From assembly GCA_021821425.1 (NCBI GenBank), contig JAKACL010000115.1, positions 1 to 5,246 of the forward strand: a stretch of DNA of 5,246 nucleotides, written 5' to 3'. This DNA is from Pseudomonadota bacterium (GTDB lineage Bacteria; Pseudomonadota; Gammaproteobacteria; Burkholderiales; Thiobacillaceae). Within the stretch, counting starts at the first letter, position 1, and every line of letters begins with the position of its first letter. The position numbers and the translations under genes are program-made. Under the pieces are notes generated by a model. It had not been told where the DNA came from. It worked only from the letters and a program-made list of their open reading frames with translations, and did not search any database. This document shows positions 1 to 5,246 of this stretch, piece by piece.

Positions 1-812
1 CACAACGCAACCTCATAGCGCGTGGTTTGCTGCTTGTTCTCTCTTAAGTGCCTGATATAGCTGACCAGCGCCGGCGTGGACATTTTCTCTGGCGCCACCA
101 GCAGCACGCTGAGAATGTCCGGACTCAGTACCGACTTCCATTCTCGGCTCTCCGCCCGCACGACACGGATACCTTCAGTGGAGAAGCCGGTATCCGCAAC
201 GCCGCCAAGCTGCCATTGTTTGTTGCTTTCCCATGTGCCGTCCTCTGCCGTCATGATCCGCGTCAACTTCCAGTTGCGGTCAAACTCATACACCTTGAGG
301 CCGCGCAGACTGGTATCGGGCAACACTTCGTGCGCGTTGATGAAGGCATTGCCGTCTTTGACCCAAAGCCCCGAGCGGAATGTCTGCGCCACCACGGATT
401 CGGTGGCGCGCAACTTCAAGCGCTTGGCGGCCTGCTCCGACCAGGGCGACACCAGTTCGCCGACCGCCAGCGTAATCAATGCAAAGCCCAGACCGGCCAG
501 CGCCAGCAGCAGGGCGATGCGCCAGGTCGACACGCCCGATGCAAGCATGACAGTGAATTCGGAGTTCATTGCCAATCGCGACAGCGCGAACAGGGCGCCG
601 ATCAGCGCCGCGATCGGCACAATTTCATATACGTGTCCTGGCACGTTGAGCGCCACGAACAAGGCCGCCTGGGCGAAGCCGTAGCCGGCGCGTCCGATGC
701 TGCCGAGTTCACCGGCCAGATCGAAAAACGAGAACAGCAGCATCAATGCCAGAAACATGAAGCCGGTGGACATGGCCACTTCCCTCAAGATGTAGCGGGA
801 AAGCAGGTTCAC
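1..812 (-). CDS. lptG: LptG, LPS export permease subunit (3' end outside window)
   Basis: LptG is one of the two inner-membrane permeases of LptB2FG. This ABC transporter pulls lipopolysaccharide out of the inner membrane and passes it to the LptC/LptA bridge. My translation of the minus strand gives 270 codons before the window edge; the family is about 350-360 residues, so roughly the last quarter is missing. Visible parts are TM1 (about 13-32), a loop, TM2 (about 47-78), the cytoplasmic coupling-helix segment with MNSEF (82-86) and ASGVS (91-95), TM3 (about 98-117), and a periplasmic beta-jellyroll from about 125 with GLWVKDGNAF (148-157). Glu85 matches the E. coli LptG Glu88 that contacts LptB. 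The GTG start (812-810) overlaps the lptF stop as GTGA, with a weak GGGGG five bases upstream. The next in-frame ATG (773-771) would cut into TM1, so I prefer GTG. The pairing with lptF makes the name secure. Confidence 0.93.
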   Translation of the reverse strand, partial: MNLLSRYILREVAMSTGFMFLALMLLFSFFDLAGELGSIGRAGYGFAQAALFVALNVPGHVYEIVPIAALIGALFALSRLAMNSEFTVMLASGVSTWRIALLLALAGLGFALITLAVGELVSPWSEQAAKRLKLRATESVVAQTFRSGLWVKDGNAFINAHEVLPDTSLRGLKVYEFDRNWKLTRIMTAEDGTWESNKQWQLGGVADTGFSTEGIRVVRAESREWKSVLSPDILSVLLVAPEKMSTPALVSYIRHLRENKQQTTRYEVAL

Positions 813-1900
813 TTGCGCCCCCGCTTGAGGTTGAATGGCTTCAGGCGCATGCGGTAGGCGTAAAACGCCGCCATCACCGCCAGCGCCGGAAAATGCGCGA
901 GCGCCAGACCCGTTGCCAGTCCCATCTCGCCCTGCGCAATCCAGCTCTGACTGACCGACATGAGATTATGGTAGGTAAAGAACACCAGCAACGCGGAAAT
1001 CAGCCCATATGAGCGTTTTGCGCGATTGTTCACGGGACTGAGGGGAATGGCCAGCATGGTCAGCACCAGCAGGCTCAGCGGCACATTGAAACGCCCGGCG
1101 AGCTCGCCCTTGGCGTCAGGCTCGGCGCTTTTCCACAACTCCGGGGTGCTTTGCTGGCGGATGTCGCGCTTGCGCTCCTCAGCCTTGATGTCGACCGGGT
1201 CGAGCCGAATCCAGTAGCGGTCGAACTCGACAATGCGGTACTCCGCCTCGCCCGGCTCGCCCTCATAGCGCCGCCCTTTGCTCAGTACCAAAAAGCGTGT
1301 GCCATCATCCAGCTTCTTCTGCGCACCCTCCTCCGCCACCACCACACCCAGCTTGCCACTGTCGCGCGACTGCATGAAGACGTTGCGGACCGTACCTGTG
1401 AGCGGGTTCAGGCTCTCGACGAAAAACACCCGCTCGCCACCCTGCGACTCGGCGAAGATGCCGGGCACCACCATGGAAGTATCGTCGCGGCTCAGCAGCT
1501 CCGCCTTGTAGGTATCCTTTTTGTTGGCGGCCCAGGGAATGATGGTATTGGTGAGCAACACCAGAATCAGCGCCATGGGCAGCGCAAATGCGAACATCGG
1601 CTTGACCCAGCTGTTCAGGGACAAGCCAGAACTGAACCAGATCGCCATTTCGCTATCGCGCCAGAAACGCATCAGCGTCAGCATTGCACCGACGAAGATA
1701 GCCACTGTCAGCAAGACGGGTAAAAAATGCAGCAGGCTGAAGCCCAGGTAGGCGAACACCGCCTCATTGGCCAGTTCGCCGCGTGCCGCCTCCCCCAGCA
1801 GCCGGATGAAAAGCGTTACCAGCGCAATGGCAATGAGGACGACAAGCGAGGCGCCGCTCGAAAGGCTTAGTTCCTGCAGCAGCGCACGCCGGTAAAGCAT
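809..1900 (-). CDS. lptF: LptF, LPS export permease subunit
   Basis: LptF is the second permease of the LptB2FG lipopolysaccharide extractor and forms a V-shaped heterodimer with LptG in the inner membrane. The 363-residue protein is full length for the YjgP/YjgQ family. Hydrophobic segments lie at about 12-35, 47-78 and 101-122. A periplasmic jellyroll domain follows at about 130-268, then three C-terminal helices at about 272-290, 298-318 and 328-349, and a basic tail (RMRLKPFNLKRGRK) on the cytoplasmic side. The coupling-helix motif RDSEMAIWFSSGLS (81-94) carries Glu84, the same position as the E. coli LptF glutamate that engages the ATPase LptB. The ATG at 1900-1898 puts the first helix at the N-terminus as expected, although no clear Shine-Dalgarno precedes it. 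lptG follows with a 4-base overlap, so the two are probably made in coupled fashion. The ATPase gene lptB is not in this window; it usually lies elsewhere in the genome. Confidence 0.95.
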   Translation of the reverse strand: MLYRRALLQELSLSSGASLVVLIAIALVTLFIRLLGEAARGELANEAVFAYLGFSLLHFLPVLLTVAIFVGAMLTLMRFWRDSEMAIWFSSGLSLNSWVKPMFAFALPMALILVLLTNTIIPWAANKKDTYKAELLSRDDTSMVVPGIFAESQGGERVFFVESLNPLTGTVRNVFMQSRDSGKLGVVVAEEGAQKKLDDGTRFLVLSKGRRYEGEPGEAEYRIVEFDRYWIRLDPVDIKAEERKRDIRQQSTPELWKSAEPDAKGELAGRFNVPLSLLVLTMLAIPLSPVNNRAKRSYGLISALLVFFTYHNLMSVSQSWIAQGEMGLATGLALAHFPALAVMAAFYAYRMRLKPFNLKRGRK

Positions 1901-1915
1901 CTGGGATGGATAAGG

Positions 1916-1943
1916 ATTTTGACTAACTGGCCAGGGTTTGCAA
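1916..1943 (-). promoter_or_regulatory. Candidate sigma70 promoter for lptFG
   Basis: On the minus strand, TTGCAA (1943-1938) is followed after 16 bases by CAAAAT (1921-1916). Each box matches 4 of 6 consensus positions. A start about 7 bases downstream would leave a leader of only about 9 bases before the lptF ATG, and no clear ribosome-binding site lies in that leader. The match is modest and made by eye. It is the best placed candidate in the 77-base gap, but a weaker or differently placed promoter is possible. Its -10 box overlaps the candidate pepA -35 box on the other strand. Confidence 0.3.
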
Positions 1944-1947
1944 AGAT
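1919..1947 (+). promoter_or_regulatory. Candidate sigma70 promoter for the pepA operon
   Basis: TTGACT (1919-1924) matches 5 of 6 positions of the -35 consensus. At the ideal 17-base spacing comes AAAGAT (1942-1947), a poor -10 box with 3 of 6 matches. Transcription would start near 1954, giving a leader of about 24 bases before the pepA ATG at 1978. Only a weak purine stretch (AGCAAG, 1965-1970) precedes the ATG as a possible ribosome-binding site. A strong -35 with a weak -10 is often seen at promoters that depend on an activator, but that is only inference here. Confidence 0.35.
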
Positions 1948-1960
1948 GAGGGCATTCTCA
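1927..1960. promoter_or_regulatory. Cluster of three short dyads in the lptF/pepA divergent promoter region
   Basis: Three inverted repeats lie in 34 bases: the perfect palindromes CTGGCCAG (1927-1934) and TTTGCAAA (1937-1944), and a TGAG/CTCA dyad (arms 1947-1950 and 1957-1960, 6-base gap). The first sits in the spacer of the candidate pepA promoter. The second covers the candidate lptF -35 and touches the candidate pepA -10. They could be operator half-sites, but I recognise none as the box of a known regulator. Short palindromes also occur by chance. Confidence 0.25.
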
Positions 1961-1977
1961 ATTCAGCAAGACGCACC

Positions 1978-3483
1978 ATGGCCGCAAAAGATAATGCACT
2001 GAAATTTAGCATAAAAACCGGATCGCCCGAGAAACTGCACAGCGACTGCATCGTGGTCGGCGTGTTCGAGACCCCCAAGCTTTCGCCCAGTGCACGCGCG
2101 CTGGACAAGGCCTCGAGCGGAAAAATCAGCGGCGCGCTGAAAAGCGGCGACATGGACGGCCGTGCCGGTACCACCCTGCTGTTGCGCGACCTGCCCGGCA
2201 TCGCTGCGGCTCGCGTGCTGCTCATCGGCCTCGGCGGGCAGGAAGATTTCTCGGAAAAGGGCTATCGCGACGCCGTCGCCACCGCCGTGAGGACGGTTGG
2301 CAATACCGCAGCGAAAGATGCGCTCATCACGCTTGGCGAAATCAAGGTCGGCAAGCGCTCTACCGAATGGAACATCGCCCAGGCAGCGATCGTTGCCAGT
2401 GATACGCTTTATCGCTTCGACCGCATGAAGAGCAAGCCTGACACCCAGGCCAAGCTCAAGCACATCAGCTTCCTGGCAGCCGACACTGCGGCAGCCAAGG
2501 GGCTCAAGCAGGGCGCGGCAATTTCCAGCGGCATGTCGCTTGCGCGCGACCTCGGCAATACGCCGTCCAATGTCTGCACGCCGACTTATCTCGCCGGCCA
2601 GGCCAGGCAGCTCGCCAAGTCCTACGGCTTCAAGTGCAAGGTGATGGACAAGGCCGCTTGCGAGAAGCTTGGCATGGGCTCCTTCCTGTCGGTCGCCAAG
2701 GGCAGCGACAAGCCGCCGATGTTCATCGAATTGCGCCACGACGGCGGCAAGAAGGGTGAAGCGCCCATCGTGCTGGTGGGCAAGGCCATCACCTTCGATG
2801 CCGGCGGCATTTCGCTCAAGCCCCCGGCCGACATGGACGAGATGAATTACGACATGAGCGGCGGCGGCGCCGTGCTTGGCGCCTTCCGCGCCATCGGCGA
2901 ACTGGGCTTGAAGCTCAACGTCGTCGGCCTCGTGCCCGCCTGCGAGAACCTGCCCGACGCGCACGCCAACAAGCCGGGCGACATCGTCACCTCCATGTCG
3001 GGGCAGACCATCGAGATCCTCAACACCGACGCCGAAGGCCGCCTCATCCTGTGCGATGCGCTGACCTACGCCGAGCGCTTCAAGCCTGCCGCAGTGGTGG
3101 ACCTCGCCACCCTCACCGGCGCCTGCGTGATCGCGCTGGGCCATCACCCGAGCGCGCTCTACGCCAACGACGACAAACTCGCGCAGGCCCTGGAACAAGC
3201 CGCCGACCAGGCCTGGGACCGCGTCTGGCGCATGCCGCTGTGGGACGAGTACCAGGAACTGCTGAAGAGCAACCTCGCCGACATGGCCAACATCGGCGGC
3301 CGCGCGGGCGGCTCCATCACCGCCGCCTGCTTCCTCGCGCGCTTCGCCAAGAACTACGCCTGGGCCCATCTCGACATCGCCGGCACGGCCTACCGCAGCG
3401 GGCGCGACAAGAAAGGCTCCACTGGCCGCCCGGTACCGCTGCTGGTGCAGTATCTGATCGATCAGGCCGGCAAAAAGGCGTGA
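1978..3483 (+). CDS. pepA: PepA, cytosolic leucyl aminopeptidase (M17 family)
   Basis: PepA is a hexameric, two-metal aminopeptidase that removes N-terminal residues, with a preference for leucine, from cytosolic peptides. The 501-residue protein is full length. The N-terminal alpha/beta domain covers about 9-170 and the catalytic domain about 185-498. All expected active-site residues are present: metal ligands Lys269, Asp274, Asp292, Asp351 and Glu353, and catalytic Lys281 and Arg355. They lie in GKAITFDAGGISLKP, NYDMSGG and the M17 signature NTDAEGR (349-355). TLTGACVIALGHH and ADMANIGGR follow as in E. coli PepA. E. coli PepA also binds DNA, acting in Xer recombination at cer and in carAB control; whether this protein does so cannot be told from the sequence. 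The ATG at 1978 adds about eight residues (MAAKDNAL) before the conserved KFSIK start of the family. No closer ATG, GTG or TTG is in frame, so I keep it. holC overlaps its stop codon. Confidence 0.97.
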   Translation: MAAKDNALKFSIKTGSPEKLHSDCIVVGVFETPKLSPSARALDKASSGKISGALKSGDMDGRAGTTLLLRDLPGIAAARVLLIGLGGQEDFSEKGYRDAVATAVRTVGNTAAKDALITLGEIKVGKRSTEWNIAQAAIVASDTLYRFDRMKSKPDTQAKLKHISFLAADTAAAKGLKQGAAISSGMSLARDLGNTPSNVCTPTYLAGQARQLAKSYGFKCKVMDKAACEKLGMGSFLSVAKGSDKPPMFIELRHDGGKKGEAPIVLVGKAITFDAGGISLKPPADMDEMNYDMSGGGAVLGAFRAIGELGLKLNVVGLVPACENLPDAHANKPGDIVTSMSGQTIEILNTDAEGRLILCDALTYAERFKPAAVVDLATLTGACVIALGHHPSALYANDDKLAQALEQAADQAWDRVWRMPLWDEYQELLKSNLADMANIGGRAGGSITAACFLARFAKNYAWAHLDIAGTAYRSGRDKKGSTGRPVPLLVQYLIDQAGKKA

Positions 3484-3908
3484 CTGAAATCAGTTTCTAC
3501 AGCCATGCCCCCGACAAGCTCGGCGTTGCCCGCCAGCTTGTGGCCAAGGCCTTGAGCCAGAAGCTCAACGTGCTGGTGTATGCGCCAGACGAGGCGGTCG
3601 CCGCCAGTATCGACCGCCTGCTGTGGACGCAGCCCGCGCTCTCCTTCGTTCCGCACTGCCGCGACAGCAGCCCCCTGGCTGCCTCCACGCCTGTTATCAT
3701 CGGCAATAACGCGGACGCTCTGCCGAGCGCAGATGTGCTGATCAACCTGGGCGATGAGCCGCCGCCGCTGTTCAGCCGTTTCGAGCGCCTGATGGAAATC
3801 GTCACCGAGGACGAGCACGATGTCCTGAAAGGCCGGCAGCGCTATCGTTTCTACAAGGACCGTGGTTATGAACTGGTCAGCCATGACTTGCGAGGAAACA
3901 AAAAATGA
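3480..3908 (+). CDS. holC: DNA polymerase III chi subunit
   Basis: Chi is the clamp-loader accessory subunit that binds single-stranded DNA-binding protein (SSB) and, in E. coli, the psi subunit. It ties the replicase to SSB-coated lagging-strand template. The 142-residue product is close to the 147 of E. coli. It starts with the typical ISFY strand, has LLWTQPALSFVPH (47-59) against LWARPAESFVPH in E. coli, then VLINLG (86-91) and a C-terminal RYRFYKDRGYEL (121-132). By eye, Trp49, Phe56, Arg119 and Tyr122 match residues of the E. coli chi pocket that holds the SSB tail. The GTG at 3480 overlaps the pepA TGA (GTGA) and sits exactly before the conserved N-terminus. The same frame stays open upstream to 3051 inside pepA, so an automatic call could wrongly extend this gene to 285 residues. 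No good ribosome-binding site lies before the GTG, which suggests coupling to pepA translation. Confidence 0.93.
   Translation: MTEISFYSHAPDKLGVARQLVAKALSQKLNVLVYAPDEAVAASIDRLLWTQPALSFVPHCRDSSPLAASTPVIIGNNADALPSADVLINLGDEPPPLFSRFERLMEIVTEDEHDVLKGRQRYRFYKDRGYELVSHDLRGNKK
3892..3897 (+). promoter_or_regulatory. Ribosome-binding site of the small gene after holC
   Basis: GAGGAA lies 7 bases before the ATG at 3905, inside the last codons of holC. It is the clearest Shine-Dalgarno in the window and fixes the start of the next gene, whose ATG overlaps the holC stop as ATGA. Confidence 0.75.
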
Positions 3909-4333
3909 GTGACCCACTGCTCGACAAGATGGACGCGCTGCTGAAAAAGCATCAGGGTGGCGCGGAGACTGCCATACCCGCCCGGGCGGCGTCTTCCGAA
4001 CCGGCGTCGTCCATGTCCCCTCCCCCCCTGCCCGAAGATGCCTGGCTGCCGGTGCTGACAGACGTGGTCGCGGTCGGCGAGCCTGCCCCGGCAGCAGCCG
4101 CAACAGCCCCTTCCGCGACGGTGCCGCTATCGCCCGCCGTGGACCCCGATGCCCTGATCGAACAGATCATGGGCGAACTCGAGCCCCGGCTAAGTTCCCT
4201 CTTGCGCGACCGCCTGCTCACCGAAGTGCGCAATAGCCTGGACGACAGCCTGTCCGCCCTGCTTGCGCAAATGGACGTGCACATCCGCGAAATCGTGCGC
4301 GAGGCGGTCAACGAGCAGCTCGGCAAATCCTGA
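3905..4333 (+). CDS. Uncharacterised 142-residue protein with Ala/Pro-rich linker and helical C-terminus
   Basis: I do not recognise a named family. Three parts are visible. An N-terminal amphipathic helix (about 3-16, DPLLDKMDALLKKH) comes first. A low-complexity, probably disordered Ala/Pro/Ser linker follows (about 18-78), interrupted by a hydrophobic patch LPEDAWLPVLTDVVAVGEP (42-60). The C-terminal part (about 79-140) is a charged, leucine-rich helical region with no prolines after 94: ALIEQIMGEL, LSSLLRDRLLTEVRNSLDDSLSALLAQM, HIREIVREAVNEQL. There is no signal peptide, membrane segment or cysteine, so it is probably cytoplasmic. The strong ribosome-binding site, ATGA overlap with holC and codon use like its neighbours argue that it is a real gene. 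The layout (short helix, acidic/proline-rich disorder, helical oligomer-like end) recalls polar scaffold proteins such as PopZ, but I see no clear homology. A role beside chi is only suggested by position; it does not resemble the psi subunit HolD. Confidence 0.85.
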   Translation: MSDPLLDKMDALLKKHQGGAETAIPARAASSEPASSMSPPPLPEDAWLPVLTDVVAVGEPAPAAAATAPSATVPLSPAVDPDALIEQIMGELEPRLSSLLRDRLLTEVRNSLDDSLSALLAQMDVHIREIVREAVNEQLGKS

Positions 4334-4340
4334 GCAGTCC

Positions 4341-4368
4341 CTGATCCCGTCTTCCCAGCCGGTATAAT
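4341..4368 (+). promoter_or_regulatory. Probable sigma70 promoter for valS
   Basis: A perfect TATAAT (4363-4368) lies 30 bases before the valS ATG. Upstream, CTGATC (4341-4346) is a weak -35 (3 of 6) at 16-base spacing. Transcription would start near 4375, leaving a leader of about 24 bases with no visible Shine-Dalgarno. The promoter begins just after the preceding gene's stop (4331-4333), and no terminator lies between them. valS could therefore also be read from the pepA operon. Confidence 0.55.
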
Positions 4369-4388
4369 GGCGGGTTTACGAATCCGCC
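4369..4388 (+). repeat. Hairpin with TACG loop just upstream of valS
   Basis: GGCGGGTT (4369-4376) pairs with AATCCGCC (4381-4388) through eight pairs, one of them G-U, around the loop TACG. An A-T and a wobble pair could extend it to ten. There is no T-tract after it, so it is not an intrinsic terminator. It ends 10 bases before the valS ATG. A transcript read through from upstream would fold it fully over the ribosome-binding region. A transcript from the TATAAT at 4363 would start inside its left arm and lose most of the stem. It could instead act as a DNA operator. The function is not established. Confidence 0.6.
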
Positions 4389-4398
4389 GTCATTCCGT

Positions 4399-5246
4399 AT
4401 GGAACTCGCTAAAGCCTTCGAGCCCAAAGACATCGAATCCCGCTGGTACGCCCAGTGGGAATCCGCCGGCTATTTCAAGCCTTCCGGCGACACCCGCAAG
4501 CCCGCCTACTGCATCATGCTGCCGCCGCCCAACGTCACCGGCACGCTGCACATGGGCCACGCCTTCCAGCACACGCTGATGGACGCGCTCATCCGTCTGC
4601 ATCGCATGCAGGGCGACAACACCCTGTGGCAGCCCGGCACCGACCATGCCGGCATCGCCACGCAGATCGTGGTGGAGCGCCAGCTCGACGCCAAGGGCAT
4701 CTCGCGCCATGACCTCGGCCGCGAGCAGTTCCTGGAAAAGGTGTGGGAATGGAAGGAGCACTCCGGCTCCACCATCACCCGCCAGATGCGGCGGCTGGGC
4801 ACCTCGCCCGACTGGAGCCGCGAGCGCTTCACCATGGACGAGGGCCTGTCCCGCGCCGTGACCGAAGTCTTCGTCAAGCTGTACAAGGAAGGCCTGATCT
4901 ACCGCGGCAAGCGCCTGGTCAACTGGGATCCGGTGCTGGGTACAGCGGTGTCGGACCTGGAAGTCGTGAGCCAGGAAGAAGACGGCTTCATGTGGCACAT
5001 CCTCTACCCCCTCGAGGGCGGGGACGGGCATCTGGAAGTCGCGACCACCCGCCCGGAAACTTTATTGGGCGACGTCGCCGTGGCGGTCCATCCCGAGGAT
5101 GAGCGCTACCAGCACCTCATCGGCAAGCACGTGCGCCTGCCCATCGCCGAGCGCAGCATCCCGGTCATCGCCGACGAGTACGTCGACCCCGCCTTCGGCA
5201 CCGGCGTGGTCAAGATCACCCCGGCGCATGACTTCAACGACTACGC
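4399..5246 (+). CDS. valS: Valyl-tRNA synthetase, N-terminal part (3' end outside window)
   Basis: ValRS is a class Ia synthetase that charges tRNA-Val and hydrolyses mischarged Thr-tRNA-Val. The window holds 282 full codons of a protein usually about 900-950 residues long. The start is typical ([21 protein letters not shown]). The class I HIGH motif is HMGH (51-54) within [15 protein letters not shown], followed by the Rossmann-fold segments [13 protein letters not shown] and [14 protein letters not shown]. The CP1 editing domain begins near 190. It shows [11 protein letters not shown] (215-225) and [10 protein letters not shown] (272-281). Thr216, Lys272, Asp278 and Asp281 match the editing-pocket residues Thr214, Lys270, Asp276 and Asp279 that I recall for Thermus ValRS, so proofreading appears intact. 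The KMSKS motif and anticodon-binding domain lie beyond the edge. The ATG at 4399 fits the family N-terminus although no Shine-Dalgarno precedes it. Confidence 0.97.
   Translation, partial: MELAKAFEPKDIESRWYAQWESAGYFKPSGDTRKPAYCIMLPPPNVTGTLHMGHAFQHTLMDALIRLHRMQGDNTLWQPGTDHAGIATQIVVERQLDAKGISRHDLGREQFLEKVWEWKEHSGSTITRQMRRLGTSPDWSRERFTMDEGLSRAVTEVFVKLYKEGLIYRGKRLVNWDPVLGTAVSDLEVVSQEEDGFMWHILYPLEGGDGHLEVATTRPETLLGDVAVAVHPEDERYQHLIGKHVRLPIAERSIPVIADEYVDPAFGTGVVKITPAHDFNDY

Noticed and set aside
48..857. Plus-strand open frame of 269 codons, and an overlapping one of 202 codons, opposite lptG
   Set aside because: Both lie antisense to lptG, which aligns with E. coli LptG over its whole visible length. 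Their products show no domain, only Arg/Gln/His-rich or Ser/Ala-rich composition.
1151..1723. Plus-strand open frame of 190 codons opposite lptF
   Set aside because: It is antisense to the periplasmic and membrane parts of lptF. The His/Gln/Arg-rich product has no recognisable features and no ribosome-binding site that I can see.
1963..3369. Long minus-strand open frame of 468 codons opposite pepA
   Set aside because: It mirrors a complete pepA with all catalytic residues. The antisense product is rich in Gly, Ala, Val, His and Arg without family motifs, as expected for the reverse of a GC-rich gene.
3051..3479. In-frame upstream extension of holC into pepA (would give 285 residues)
   Set aside because: The extension is Arg-rich out-of-frame pepA sequence. 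The chi family N-terminus begins exactly at the GTG at 3480.
3462..4103. Minus-strand open frame of 213 codons across holC and the next gene
   Set aside because: It is a shadow of holC and the following gene. Its sequence is low-complexity Arg/Ala/Pro and it spans two real genes in the opposite direction.
4369..4388. Intrinsic terminator between the small gene and valS
   Set aside because: The stem is strong, but it is followed by GTCATTCCGT rather than a T-run, and it overlaps the valS promoter and leader.
4369..4398. Remnant of a tRNA gene or a tRNA-derived attachment site before valS
   Set aside because: Only the T-arm-like piece is present, with two extra loop bases. There is no acceptor strand, CCA end, anticodon arm or D-arm, and no integrase or mobile gene nearby.
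4390..5031. Minus-strand open frame of 213 codons opposite valS
   Set aside because: It is antisense to the well-conserved valS N-terminus, with composition typical of a GC-rich shadow.

Overview
The window looks like ordinary chromosomal core sequence from a GC-rich Gram-negative proteobacterium, most likely a betaproteobacterium. I base this on gene order, protein character and a GC content of roughly 60% judged by eye. The arrangement lptF-lptG divergent from pepA-holC-(small gene)-valS is the conserved proteobacterial one. The extra Ala/Pro-rich gene between holC and valS fits Betaproteobacteria better than the enteric group. I see no mobile element, CRISPR array, tRNA or rRNA gene.

Left arm, minus strand (1-1900): lptF followed by lptG, whose 3' end lies beyond the left edge. 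They encode the two inner-membrane permease subunits of the LptB2FG transporter, which extracts lipopolysaccharide from the inner membrane. The genes overlap by a stop/start GTGA.

Centre (1901-1977): a 77-base divergent intergenic region. It can hold back-to-back, partly overlapping sigma70-type promoters for lptF and pepA, and it contains three small dyads close together.

Right arm, plus strand (1978-5246): pepA (leucyl aminopeptidase), holC (DNA polymerase III chi subunit) and an uncharacterised 142-residue protein are linked by 4-base stop/start overlaps and read as one translationally coupled operon. After a 65-base gap with a perfect TATAAT box and a strong hairpin just before the start codon, valS (valyl-tRNA synthetase) begins and runs off the right edge after 282 codons.

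The recognised genes are housekeeping genes. The points most worth a second look are the unnamed holC-valS gene, the tRNA-T-arm-like hairpin in front of valS, the crowded divergent promoter region, and LptG substitutions at positions where E. coli has functionally implicated lysines. I do not see convincing evidence of an undescribed multi-gene system here.
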